The notes: generated by a model not told the origin, from the letters alone. A stretch of 64,000 nucleotides of DNA from Lophium mytilinum (GCA_010093605.1 MU004194.1:1501833-1565832); one strand, 5' to 3'. Positions 43,766-56,100 are shown, numbered from the stretch's first letter. Numbers and translations are program-made.

Positions 43766-44795
43766 GGTGGGTGAGTGAGGCTATTGGGATGCCGATCACG
43801 ATTCAATGCGGGAGAATGGCTGTTGTGGTAGGGTTGGATTGGAGTGTAGTGGAAAGGGTGCAGTACGTCATGGACAACATAAAGCAGCAAGGTGTTGACT
43901 TTTTTCTGGAAGGAAGCTCCAAACGGTGCTGTTCCCCCCACAGCGGAGGTTTGGAGCTCTCGGAGTTTGGCCCATTCATCGAGGCTACTCGTATTCGTTC
44001 TACCTGCACTTCTAAGGCTAGCAATTCTCGCCAGTATTGCCATTTCTGTCCTCAATCGCACTCGAACCCTTCCAGGGTCTCCTCCGGGTCCGGCAGTCAT
44101 GCTTCCCGTTCTTTTCTTTCCTTCATTCGAGTCAAGATTGTGGCTACGAGTCGCCATATCGCAGCTTCTGCTTCATCATGACTCTCGTACATGAAGTCGT
44201 CCAGGGTCGACTGCAGAAGTGCGGATAAAGTTACGCAGATGTGCCCCTCCATGCACTGTCGATCCATGATTCATATATCCCCGCTCCCCACTAGAAGCAT
44301 GACTCGAGAACTTGGACGGCGACAGGGGTGGAGCTTCGTCGGAGCGACTGTGCCTAAACTTTACCCTCAGTCTCTCAACGCCACCCTCAGCTCAGGGATT
44401 GATGCCTATCTTACCGATGGAGAGTCTCGTGATGAGCATGGGCATGGTTCCTTCACTTTATTCTAGCCTAGCGCGTATGTGAGATTCGGGAGCGGGCAGA
44501 GTGGCATGGGGTAATGCGGGGGAGGGGCAAGATGGGTTAGGTTCTGTCTTCCTTGAATGAAGCTGTGCTCGCAAGAACCATACGAGTCAAACTGGATGGT
44601 AGAGTGTCCTTGCATCTCAATTGAGTTGCTGTAGATATCGTTTCTCCCTTGCTCATCTGTCCCGGAATCAAGTGACAGTCGACACTCCCTTGGGTCACAC
44701 CTCAGAAGCAGACAGGGCAAACAAGCAGCAAACAAAACTTTCATCCTCTCATCACTGATCTTCAGTCCCCGAAACCCCCGTTATCGACTTCAGAG
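43766..44795. other. Intergenic, divergent promoter region
   Basis: 1.03 kb between the EthD-like gene and the PRISE gene, which point away from each other. A CTCTCGGAG block at 43956 contains the CTCGGA half-site seen upstream of the ADH. Short overlapping frames on both strands have no family similarity. Confidence 0.5.
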
Positions 44796-46024
44796 ATGGC
44801 AGGAGGAAAATCCGCCCTCATCTTCGGCGCCTCGGGCGTGACAGGGTGGGCCTTCGTGAACGAGATACTCAACGACTACCCCAAAAAGGGCGTCTGGACG
44901 AAAGTGCACGCCTTGACAAACCGACCGCTCTCCCTCGAAGACTCCAGATGGTCGAAAGACTCCAGGCTGAACATAGTTAGCGGCATCGACCTACTCCAGG
45001 GAAGCCAGGAGGAGTTAGAAGTGGCGATGAAGGAGAAGATTGAGGGGATCGAAGACGTTACACACGTGTACTACCTAGCATACAAGGCGAATAAGGACAT
45101 GCAGCAGGAGCTCGAGGACGCGGTGGATATGTTCAAGAGGAGCACGATAGCGGTAGATCACTTGACCAGTAAGCTCGAGTTTGTGGTATTGCAGACTGGA
45201 GCGAAGATGTGTAAGCTACTCGGAATCCCGTCTCGCAACGAAATACTAACATGTTACTTGAAGATGGCTGCCACCTCCTCTCCGCCCATCCCACGGACTA
45301 CTTGCACGTTCCCCTGGCCGAATCCAGCCCCCGCCTCAAACCTCCCTACCACGACGCCCTCTTCTACCACCCCCAGCTTGACTGGGTGACCGCTTACGCC
45401 AAAGACAAGAGCTGGAACTGGTGCGACACCCGCCCGGACATCATCATCGGCTTCGTGCCCAACCAGAACTTCTACTCCCTCGGAACGGTCCTCGGGATCT
45501 ACCTCTCGCTATACCGCGCAGTAGAAGGCGAGGGCGCGGACTGTCCTTTCCCCGGCACAGACGCCAGCTGGGTCGCAAAGAGCAATGATTCCAGCTCCGA
45601 TATGATTGCACGGCAGACGCTGTATCTCTCGCTCAATCTACCAAAGAAGAACAAAGGAGAAGGGTACAACGTCGCAGACGCCAAGACCCCCGAAACATGG
45701 AGCTCCAAATGGCCACAGCTCTGCGCCTACTTCGGGCTCAAGGGGACTGCACCTACCTCCAAGTCACCCGAGGTCCGACAGTATATCAAGGACCATATGA
45801 AGCAGTGGACCGAGCTAGAGTCGAAGCATGGGCTGCAGGAGGGCCACGCAGATTCGCAGAAGACTTTCCAGGGGTTCGAGTATTTCTTGCTCACCCAGTT
45901 CGATTTTGATAGGCAGTATGATATGACCAAGACGTATGGGACGGGCTTTGAGGAGGAGAGGAGCGTGATGGGGGCGTGGGGACCGGTGTTTGACAGGATG
46001 AGGGAGGCGAAGATTATACCGTGA
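44796..46024 (+). CDS. PRISE-type (progesterone 5-beta-reductase/iridoid-synthase-like) enone reductase
   Basis: Two exons (44796-45210, 45264-46024) and a 53-nt intron; 391 residues. The N-terminal Rossmann motif is GASGVTGWAF. VTHVYYLAYKAN is the usual strand before the second motif, and the exon junction creates QTGAKMYGCHL, diagnostic for this family (TGxKxYG with the catalytic Tyr/Lys region). PNQNFYSLGT is a further family mark. Length and order fit fungal PRISE-like SDRs. These enzymes reduce 1,4-enones to ketones with NADPH. In the proposed order this enzyme would saturate a cyclic enone before the BVMO acts. The C-terminus KIIP is set by a TGA after CCG; a downstream exon is not needed for the family length. 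Confidence 0.85.
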
Positions 46025-46406
46025 GTAGGAGAGGCCGGGGAGCCTTGTAGTGTGGAGTTTGAGCGGACGTACGAGACTAAGCCTGCCATAGAGATTGCGA
46101 TCTTCCAAAGGGAAGCTTGCAGACTTTTGAAGACATCTTCTTTCCACACCATGGGCACTTTGAAATCAACGCCAACTAAGGCAATTTTCAGTAATGCGTC
46201 AATTACCCCTTAATCTTTTAGGGGCGCATGATATCCGTCTTCTTATTCAACCTATTTATGGCTAAGCCTAAGCTTCGCTTGCTTATCCTAGAAGACGCCA
46301 TGGTCTGTGCTCGACTCCTTCGAAATAGGCACACGCATATCAACCGTCAATCCACCAACATCCTACTTGCTAGTCAACCCTCTATGTCAACTCGGACTTG
46401 GACCGT
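46025..46406. other. Intergenic
   Basis: About 380 bases between tandem genes; boundary of the metabolic island. Nothing recognised. Confidence 0.5.
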
Positions 46407-47741
46407 ATGCAACTCACTTCTAAAAGGTACTACCGATGGCGACGCAGCTCCGTGAATGAATCTTCTGGTGCCGTGCTGGAGCCTACGGATGCCATGGCTC
46501 TCGCCGCTGGCCCGCCAGGATCCCAACAACAAGTCGGCAATCAAGATAAGGAGCAAGCACAATCGAGACAACTGCATATTGGTCGCCACATGTTCAGCTT
46601 GAAGCGTGTGGTACAATGGAAAACGGCCCAAAAGGACCGCTTCGAAAAGCGCCAACGGTCCCTCGCCATCGACCGCTCCCTTAAAAGAGACTGGGATTTG
46701 AGAGGCCGGAATGAATATAACATTCTGCTTCTTGGCGCTGACCACAAGGGGAAAAAAGAGATTATGCAGTTTGCGAGACGCTTTCCCGAGGACACTTACA
46801 CGACCGGCGAGTTGGCAGGATATCGACTTACGATTTACAGGATTCTGATCGACTCCGTTAAGGCGCTGGTTGGTGCTATGGATGAATTTGGGATCGTTCC
46901 AGACAGCGAAGAAAGCAAAAGCTATTGCGCTTACCTGAAATCTTCTGCTTTCCCTCCCGTGGATCCACAGAAGCCCCTAGAACCTAAAGTTGGTGAAGCT
47001 ATCGCTGCCTTGAGGACGGACACGTGCATTGCACAGGTAATGGAGCATTCGAATGCTATCAAACTTTCGGAAGATGCAATGCAGTACGTCACAGCAGCTT
47101 AGTCTTGATTGGTCTGAGTACTGAGAGCTTGCAGTTTCATCAATTCCGTGCAACGGATTGCGAGTCCAAACTATCTCCCGACTCCCGCTGACGTCTGTCG
47201 GACACGAATTGGCGAAAGCCTTCTATCCCGCTATTCATTTCGTAATCTCAGCGTCCGCCTGTTTGACAGCGGTTCTGCAACACGCCGGAGTCGGAAATGG
47301 GAAGACTGTTTCGAGACGACGGTCCAAATAGCCATCTTCGTGGTAGACCTCGCCTGCTACGACGAGCCGTTATTCGACGACAACTCCTTGACCAGAATGA
47401 CTGCCACTCTTGCGCTTTTCAAAAGAACAGTGGAAGCTCGCTGGGCCGAGCGCATGATGTTCGTGCTGGTCATGAACAATTTACTCGACTTCCAGGAGAA
47501 GCTGGAACAAAGTCCGCTGGTGGAAAACTTCCCAGACTATGCTGGAGGCAACGACTCCAAGAGTGCTTGCGTGTACTTGACGGAACTCTTTCGAGGTCTT
47601 GACGCTCGCGAGGGGCCGGACCGAGTGCATGTTCGTTTTACCCGGTCCTCCCAGGCTCCGGACGTGTGTCCTGTATTTGACGCAGTTATCAATCTCATAG
47701 TCTGTATGGAGATGTGGCATCTACCTAACGGTCGGCTGTGA
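46407..47741 (+). CDS. Divergent G-alpha-like protein, probable pseudogene
   Basis: Two frames, 46407-47087 and 47135-47741, align end to end with a heterotrimeric G-protein alpha subunit. Seen in order: NILLLGADHKGKKEIMQF where G-alpha has the P-loop GAGESGKST; LTIYRILIDSVKALVGAM (helical domain); the helical-domain end FINSVQRIASPNYLPT; VRLFDSGS where G-alpha has FDVGGQ; KWEDCFE; NRM-like LTRMTATLALF; LVMNNLLDF in place of NKxD; FPDYAGG. The Ser/Thr of the P-loop and the catalytic Gln are gone, so normal GTPase action is unlikely. The expected 47-nt intron (47088-47134) has good splice signals but joins the halves one base out of frame; only an implausible 33-nt intron (47102-47134) keeps frame. 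Either a pseudogene, a sequence error, or an odd intron. The start at ATG 46407 is tentative. Confidence 0.6.
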
Positions 47742-48700
47742 GGGAATAGTACGTCTCGTAGGCGGGTAAAGCCTAAAGACCGCGTCGCTTAAAAGTACCT
47801 CAGCACGTATAATCATGCTTTTAAAGAATCATTTAGTTCAAATGCAAACTCGACAAACTTACTCACAAAGGGGTCTCAGTTAGAAGAACTAGGGAGGCCA
47901 ACTTCCAAGGTAGAGAAACCTTAGATCAACCCTTTAGACCTTGGTGACACATGCCCAAAGGCTAGGCCTAATTCACAAGCGGAGGGAAAGGATTGAGAAG
48001 TAGGATTTGCGTTTCTATAGAGATTCAAAGCCTGGTCATACAAAGATAAAGAAACACACTAATTTAGGAGAGAAAGACCGCCTCATCCCATAGAGGAGTT
48101 CCGTCGACCCGCTTTACAAAAGAAAAGTATGCCATGAAACCGTCAGAGCTCTCCACACTCAAGAACTTGGCCTCTGCTGATCGTGATAGGGAATTAATGA
48201 AGACTTGAACCCTTTGCGCAATGCATGCGCATGATTCCGCTGCCGTGACCCGTAATGGGACTGGAGATTCCGACCCCAATCCTGTAAGATACTCGTAACG
48301 CATAGAAGGGAAGTAACACACAAGAGAAAAAAGGAGACCGACACCGCTTTTGTGAAGTCCGCAATCCGTTCGACACGTCGAGTGCACATAATGACTTCCA
48401 CCATCCTTATAACTTTCTTCGCTCCCATACTTTTGCCTCCCGTCCTATTCGCTCTCATCATCTGCGCTCTCAGCACTTTAGCTCTCATGAAGACAAAGAG
48501 CCACGTCAATGGATCGCAACACGACCGGATGTTTTTTGGTGAAACTAGCACGCGACTCCCAACTGTCAGGTCGGATAGCCTTCCATACTCTCGCCACCAG
48601 TCCCTCTATATTGCCTTGTCAAAAACACACAGCTGTTAGGCTGCGCATCATGACTTGCACCATAAAGGAACGAGAGGAGGGTAGGTGTCCCATTTCGTTT
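47742..48700. other. Intergenic
   Basis: About 1 kb between convergent genes. A weak frame at 48352-48639 has one hydrophobic stretch but no family mark. Nothing else recognised. Confidence 0.5.
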
Positions 48701-51700
48701 TCAACGCTTGTAGGGATCGAGTAAGCTTTTCTGCAACGCAATCTCTTCATCTGACGGAGCTGTGACGTTAGGAATACCCTCGTCGATTGTCTCAGGCTGT
48801 TTTCCGCTTCGACCGCCAGACATGTAATGGGCCGGATTCGTGCCCACTGGACCGGTCACAATGACACCGACATCCTCGTCCGGGTCAACGATGTGGTTGG
48901 GCTCCGGACGACCTCCACTCTCAATGATCTTCGCCGAGATAGCCCAGAGAAACTCGTTCCGGTAGTGTGCCGCCCCGATCTCGTTCACGATCGGGATGAT
49001 GTCCCGGCCACCCTTTGCAAGAGCATCGATGAACATCTCCCGGCCTTCATCTCCAGGCTCGGTACAGCTCCAAAGTCGCTCAAACTCGCTTGGATGCCAT
49101 GTTTTGAGGATCTGTACGGCAGCATTGGTGTAGTCTGCAACTCCGGGGGCCTCCCAAGTCAGGCGCCAGATCTCTTCCTTCCACATCGTCTCTATAGCCT
49201 CGAACACAACAAGAACTTCTAGACTCTTCGCGGCCTCATATACACCCAGCATTGTGTCGATACTCCAATCGAGGGCTTCGATGCTCGTGCTATCGGAGGC
49301 TTCCTCCCCACCGTGCTTGCGTTTACGCGCAGACGACGACCCAGACGACGACGCACTGTAAGGATCCTGCGGTCTCGTGCGCAGATCCTCCGCCTCTTTG
49401 AATTCAAGCACTTGAACGAACCGACGTAAGCTTGCCGGCGACATGTCTTCGACATCGCAGCTTGCGTTTTCTCCTTTCGCAAGATGTTGCCGGACAACAT
49501 TGGAGAACTTTAGGAGCGGCGCCAACGGGCAATTGATTGTCGCCGTTTGACCCTGAAAGACGCTTCTGATGACGAAGTAGTCTTGACCAGACGCTGCGTT
49601 GTAAAATCCAGATGCTGGTGATTGCGGCTGCTCTTGTTCGTCTAAGGGAATAACGGCGGCCGAGTCGTGGCGAGAAGGGCCCTTTCCGGTGAGACGTGGA
49701 CGCTTGCGAGGGCTCTCATCGTCCTCGTCGTGGGCGTCGGATTCTTCGCTATCATCCGAACTGTCCGTCATCTCCTCGTCGGGGTCTTCACGGCGACGCT
49801 TCGAAGCAGCAGCGGCGGCAAGCTTGGCCTGCTTCTCTAGTCTCGCTGTCAGGCTCTTCTCGGCCTTTAGCTCCTTGTCTTTTCTGGCCAGCTCTGCTCT
49901 CAAGACCATTTCGGCCCGGCTCTTTTCGTACCCCGTTGTGTTCTCTTTCCTCTCCAACTCCATCTTCAACACCGTCGCCGCTCGCTTCCGCTCTTGTTGC
50001 AGGTCTTTGTCTTTTCTTGCTACCTGTAGCTCGAGCCATCTAATGGCGTGGAGGTGGTCCAAAGTTGGCGCAACGTCTTCCATTGAATCTTCGACATCTG
50101 ACTCGTCGTCGTCCTCACTGCTCTCGGAGCCGCTCTCGTCGTCCTCACTGCTTTCAGAGCCACTGTCGGAGCCACTCTCGGAGCCACTCTCGGCGTCCTC
50201 TCTGGCCTCGACGATACCTTCGACGTTCTCTATGGTCTCGACGATGGCCTTGGCGTAATCCCCTTCCTCGATGATACCCTCGGCGGGCTCTTCCTCCTCA
50301 TCGTCTTCATCAGGCCACAAGTGTGCAGTCATGGCTCGAATTTGCGGGAGACTCTTGCCACCTAGCTTAGGGCGCACACCACCGAACTCAGCCCAGGACT
50401 CCTCCTCGCCGTCGCTCTGAGCTTCACGCTCGGGCTCGTCGTTGTCCTCCATTTCAACATCTTCACGATCTTGCGGGTTTGTGGCCTCCGCGCTAGCTTT
50501 CGCAGTTTCTTCCAGTCTTTCGCCGTCTTCTTCGCCGGCAGTTGGCTGGACTTCCTGCTCAGGGGTGGCTTGTTCGCGGGCCCTCTCGGCCTCTTGCTCG
50601 ATGGTGACTTGTGCCGCAACCCTCTCAGCATCTTGTTCGAGGGTGAATTCTGCCCGGGCCCTCTCAGCATCTTGCTCGAGGGTGACTTGGGCCCCAGCTC
50701 TCGCAGCCTCTTGCTCTTCTTGTGCAGCCTCGTTACTGACTTGGAGTGGCTCGTCTTGTCCACTGGCCTCCTTGCCCTCACGATCGGCAGAATCTTGCTC
50801 TTGTTCTGCAGCCTCTTTGCTGACTTGCAGTGGCTCATCCTGATCGCTGACCTCCTCGTCCTCACCACCGGCCCGATCTTGCTGTTCTTCTGCGGCCTCT
50901 TCGCTGACTTGCAGTAGCTCATCTTGCCCATTGGCCTCCTCGTCCTCACCACCAGCCTGATTTTGCTCAGTCACAGCGACCTCTTTGCTGACTTGCAGTG
51001 ACTCATCCTGCTCCTCGGCCTCCTCGGCCTCACCACCGGCCTGATCTTGCTCTTTTTCTGCAGCCTTTTTGCTGACTCGCAGTGGCTCATCCTGCTCACT
51101 GGCCCCCTCGCCCTCCCCGCCAGCCTGATCTTGCTCAGTCACAGCAATCTCAACGCCCGAGACCTTCGCAAGTTCCACTTTCTTTGCAGGCAGTTTGAGC
51201 ACAACGTTGAGGCTTTGTGGAACCTCTTCTGCCTTTCCCTTTCCCCTCCGAGTCGGCTTCGCTGCCGTAGGAGCCGCCTGCCCCAATACTTGGGGTTTCT
51301 TGATCAGACGGCCACTCGACGTATACTTCTCATCCTCACCGCCACCAGGAGCAGCAACATCTTCGCCCTCTTCGGCGTCGTCCTCACCCTCTGCGTTCGG
51401 AATAGGTGCAGCAGCCTTGCCACGAGGAGCACGCGGCTTGGGTGTTGCTTTAGGCTTCGGGGCAGCTTTGAGTTTAGGAGCGGCCTTGGGCTTAGCAGGC
51501 GCCTTCTTTGCCGGAGCTTTCGCTTTGGCGACCCCCTTTCCTTTACCCTTAGCCGGAGGCACAGGGTTCTCTTCCGCCTCTCCATCCTCTTCTTCCTCGG
51601 GCTCTTCAGTGATCTTAGCAGGCGCCTTCTTCGCAGGAGCCTTCTTCGCAGGAGCCTTCGCTTTGGCAACCCCCTTTCCTTTACCCTTCGCCGGCGCAGC

Positions 51701-52575
51701 GACCTCTCCTGCCTCCCCATCCTCTTCTTCCTCGGGCTCTTCAGTAATCTTCGCAGGCGCCTTCTTAGCCGGGGCCTTCTTAGCCGGCGCCTTCTTAGCA
51801 GGAGCCTTCACTTTCGCAACCCCCTTTCCTTTACCCTTAGCCGCAGGCGCAGCGGCCTCTCCCGCCTCACCATCCTCTCCTTCCTCCGGCTCTTCAGCAA
51901 TAGCGCCAGGGGCCGGATGGTGCGATCTCGGCGCCTTGAGAGCTTGAGTACGACGCCTCTTAGCAGGCGGATCCACCGACACCTCGTCGTCGGCAGCGGG
52001 CGCGCGACGCTTGTTCTGGGCTGGCTTCACCGACGTATCGGCATCGTCAACGGGCGTGGCAGCTGGGGTTGGTTCAGCGCTGGTGGAGCGGCCGCGGCGG
52101 AGGGGGCCCTGGGTTGGAGGGGCGTTGGCGGTAGTGTTGGCTGGGGAGTGAGTGTTAGATGGTGTGATATAACGTTTTGGAGGGTGAATTACCTTGCTGA
52201 GTGCCTTCAGTGGACGGTCCCGCTGGGACACCGGAGGCTTCTGGGGCTGCGGATCCGGTGCGGGAGCGCGCGGTGCGCTTCGCGGGTGCTTTCTTGGCTG
52301 GCGCTTTCTTGGCTCCTTTGCCAGTGGCCGGGGGTGCTTCAGNNNNNNNNNNNNNNNNNNNNNNNNNNNNNNNNNNNNNNNNNNNNNNNNNNNNNNNNNN
52401 NNNNNNNNNNNNNNNNNNNNNNNNNNNNNNNNTTCTTGGCTCCTTTGCCAGTGGCCGGGGGTGCTTCAGTGTCGGGAGGAGGGTCGGCGATGGCAGAGGC
52501 AGCGCGGGCTTGTTTGGTGGCCGTATTGGAGGAACTGCCACCGGGGTCTACAGATGGAGCTCTACGTGGAGCCAT
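48701..52575 (-). CDS. Very large Lys/Ala/Pro- and Glu-repeat protein with BTB-like C-terminus
   Basis: Exon 1 (52193-52575, containing a 90-N gap) and exon 2 (48701-52140), 52-nt intron. About 1231 residues if the gap is artificial (see findings). The N-terminus is basic and repetitive, with KKAPAKKAPAKKAPAK blocks alternating with EEPEEEEDGEAGE segments, like a histone-H1 tail. Then come five or more Glu/Gln-rich units ending DEPLQVSKEAAE and a coiled-coil, very acidic region. From about residue 935, DYFVIRSVFQGQTATINCPL..FVQVLEF resembles a degenerate BTB/POZ domain, with a helical C-terminal part (LDWSIDTMLGVYEAAKSLEV). The basic/acidic layout and the KRRRT cluster suggest a nuclear, chromatin-associated protein; this is inference. 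The opposite-strand frames here are repeat shadows. Confidence 0.65.
51501..51906. repeat. Coding tandem repeat, three units of ~120-150 bp
   Basis: Units begin at 51501, 51621 and 51756, each containing GGCGCCTTCTT, a CTTTGGC..CCCCCTTTCC block, TTTACCCTT and TCCTCGGGCTCTTC. They encode the repeated EEPEEEEDGEAGE and KGKGKGVAKAKAPAKKAPAK segments. Unit length varies by the number of KKAPA pieces. Confidence 0.8.
52343..52432. other. Assembly gap of 90 N
   Basis: Flanked on both sides by the same 37-base sequence (52306-52342 and 52433-52469). Lies inside exon 1 of the repeat protein. Confidence 0.98.
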
Positions 52576-53167
52576 TTTGATGGAACGTAGATATTTGATG
52601 GATAGAGTGAAGGTTTTGGAGAGATGTAGATGGTGTGTATGGAGGACTTCAGGAAGCGCTGTTGTGTTGCCAGGCTGTGAGGGAAGTGGAAGGGAATTGT
52701 GTTGTGCGGTCCGTCAGCTCGGTCGTTGAAGTAGTCGTCGACACGAGCTCGCTAGCCAGCGGCCGCGCTAGCTAAGCGAGAGTGAATTCACTGACTGTTG
52801 TGTGTTCTCTCATATCCGCCGCTAACCGCATGTTTCTAGAGGCTTCTATTGAATTTCTCAGGTAGAGCGGCCTGGATGCTTAGAGTAAAGGACGTAGTAG
52901 AGAAATCAAAGACGAATCTCGTCTCCTTGCTCAGGGGTCAAGAAACGGTACATTAATTGCTAACGCCGCGTTGTACGCCACGTCTCTATGGATATCTATT
53001 CTAACACCTTTCCCTGCTTCATCTCTAATCATTGCTTAGTCTAGAATATTAAACAGTCATTATGCACTCGTTCCAAATTACGATTAAAAGAGGACCCCTG
53101 AACCTAAACTCCAATCGCTGAAGCCAAACTTTCGTATCATAGCCGCTCCCCTCTACCCCCGCCCTCT
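52576..53167. other. Intergenic
   Basis: About 590 bases: promoter of the repeat protein and 3' flank of the WSC gene. A GCTCGCTAGCCAGCGGCCGCGCTAGC stretch near 52747 is partly self-complementary. Nothing else recognised. Confidence 0.5.
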
Positions 53168-56100
53168 TTAGACGGAGGAGTAAACAAGCGCACGCTGCCC
53201 AGCCCCACAGAACTCTGTCTGGTCCCCTGCGCAAAACATCTTCTTACAATCCTGGATATCCTCCGGGATTGCCTTAGTGTTTAGCGTCGTCCCGCAATAG
53301 CACTCCTGCCCGTACTCCACCGCTGCCTTCACGTACCCCTTTCCTTTACACGTCGCAACACAGCTCTCCACAGTCATGGTCGTGCTCACGTACGAATAGC
53401 TCGGCAGCGCGCGCGGAGTGATCGGATCGTAAAAGCATCCTTGTAGATTATACACGTCCACCTTCGACGACAGCTTCGGGTACACGTAGCTCGGGTTGGT
53501 GTATTGGTAAACGTTGAGCCTGGAAGAGCCGCCGCAGGTCTCCGCGGTGTTGCCGGCGCACTGCATGGTGCAGCCGGTTTGGCCGACCTTGGATCCAAAC
53601 GCCAGCCCAAGGCCGCAGTAGCACTCTTTGCCGTACTCGACGCCGGCGAAGGGGTAGTTTTTGCCGATGCAGTAGGCCTGGCAGGTTTCGATTGTCATGG
53701 TGGTGGCTGCGAAGGTGGTGCCGTTGAGGGCACGGTGGGCAATCGTGTCGTTGGCGCAGCCGAGGGAGGACCAGGATGATGCGGATGCTGAGGGGGTGGC
53801 GGATGATGAGGTGGTTGAGGTGCGGATTGGGGACGTGGAGAGTGTCGATGGTATAAGGGTAGAGGTCGAGAGTGTCGTTGATCGTGTGGAGGAAGTCGAT
53901 AATGTGGAGGACACCGTGGAAGTAGATGAGGCTGAAGAGGTCGAGGTAGATCTTGATGTAACCAGAGTAGATGAAACTGAGGATGCGCTGGACGATGACG
54001 AGCTCGATGATGTACTGGAGTATGACGTCGATACAACGCTAGACGACGCTGAAGTTGAAAGCGAGGACGAGGACGAGGAAGTTGAAAGCAGCGAAGATGA
54101 GGAAGCTGAGAGTATCGAGGAGGATGAGGACACAGTACTAGACGACACCGACGACGATACCGAAGACGAGGACGAAGTCGACACCCGGCTAGATGACGAA
54201 CTGCTTGATGGGAGGTTGTGCAGCTTATACATCGTCATACCCTTTTGGCCACCGCATATCTCATTGACATTTCCAGCGCAGTTCATGTTGCACCTTCCAT
54301 CTGTTGTAGCAAAGCTTCCATAGCTGAGGGTGTTCCCGCAATAGCACTCATCTGAGTACTCCACTCCGAAGTAGTTGAATCCGGCGCAGGCGCTAGCACA
54401 GAGCTCAATCGTCATAGCGCCGTTCACCCACTTCAGTCCAGTCAAGGTTCGAATAGTGATATTGTCTGAACGACAATCGGAGTAGTCGTAAAGGCCGATG
54501 CTTGGGGGGATCGGAGTGGCGGACGCCGACGGAGAAGTAGAGCTGGCGGAGGATGATGTTGATGAGCCAGTAGCTGATATCGAACTAGATGAGGACGAGG
54601 ACACCGAGACTGTAGACGATGATGATACGGTGGATGATACGGCGGAAGATACGGTGGACAATACGGTGGATGAGGTGGAGGAAGATCCAACTGTTGAAGA
54701 CACGACTGTCGATGAGGAAGTCCTGGTGGAAGATGTACTCGAGGCCGCAGCGGATGAAGTCTTCGTAGAAGACGTACTCGAAGCCGCGGCGGACGAAGAG
54801 GCACCAGGGATCAAGATGTTCCCAGAGACTGGATCGAATCTCAGGCTATCATAATAAACGGACATATATGTTCCAGTACCGCCACACATCTGTGAAGCAT
54901 CTCCTGCACAAGTCAAAGTTGTGCACTTCGTTTCGTCCACCTTCACTGAGGCCAATGGTATTGCTGATCCGTAAAAGCATTGAGTCTGATATTCAGTGCC
55001 AGCGAAGATGGCACCGGCGGTCAGGGCCGTTTGTTGGCAGAGACCATTTTCCATAGCAGCGTTGTTGTACTGTGTGGGCTCGACACGTGCATTCTGGGCA
55101 TCTTGGTAGCATCCGAGATACTTGTATCTGGCTTCGCCACCACTGCCCAACGTAGGGCCGACCTGCTTGGGCGCCAAGGTGCCAGTAAAGTTCACAGCAT
55201 GGACACCGAAAGACAGGTCGTTGGTATTGAGAGTCCAAGTGCCGAAGTAGACGATAGGATTGGAGTTGAGAGGTAAAGAGCCTGGTTGGAAATAGACTGT
55301 AGCGCTGGAGGAATTTCCTGGTGGGATTGACATTCCCTCTGATAAATCCGTGGATGGGTTGGTGGCGCCCAGAACCGTGCCCTCTGGAGGTTTGGATTTC
55401 GTGACGACAAGGTCTGATCCTCCGTTGTTCGTAAAACGAATGGTCCTCAAAGCGCTGCCCACTCCAGCTAGGGTGCCAACATCGAGCTGGAAAGTACATC
55501 CATCAGCAGGTATCGCGCAATCCGCAATAGGGTTCCATCCTCCCTCGTTCGTGGCATATTCAAATTTTACGATGGGAGACGTGTTCGCGGAACCGCTGAG
55601 AATCGTATACGCGGACCCACCGTTGGAGAAAACAGTGAGCAGGGTAAAGTAATCACCGATGACTGACGCTGCAAATGTAGCATCAACGGTCAGCGATGCG
55701 CCAGCCGCGATCTTCGTGTTCAGAGGGGGAAGTCCTGTGGTAGTGAAGTACCCATCGTCGTCAAGATCCACCGAAACGCCTGGTCCCGCCAAAGTAATAT
55801 TCGTGTAGGATGCGCCGTCGTCGCCAGCATCATCACCAGCACCGTAGGCGTAACCAAGAATTACGAGGTCGGACTGTCCAGCATTCTGTATGATGAATGT
55901 AGCTGTCGATGCAGCAAGGGCTCCTCCAATAACGATATCAGGGAATCCGACTTGCAATGGGTTGACGGCGATGAAAGGAGCCTGGCTGACAGCCGTACCT
56001 GTCAAGGTGATGCCTTGTTCGGTGGAATACCCAGCGATGGTGTTGCTCGTGTAAATGCTCATGGCAGTCGTTTGAACGCCGGGGGAGACGGAAGGAGCAC

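Noticed and set aside
48352-48639. Small frame with a hydrophobic stretch
   Set aside because: Single weak helix, overlapping frames on the other strand, no conserved pattern.
51047-52729. 560-codon plus-strand frame across the N gap
   Set aside because: It is the antisense shadow of the Lys/Ala/Glu repeats, Ser/Leu/Arg-rich, and is open through the N run only because N codons cannot give stops.
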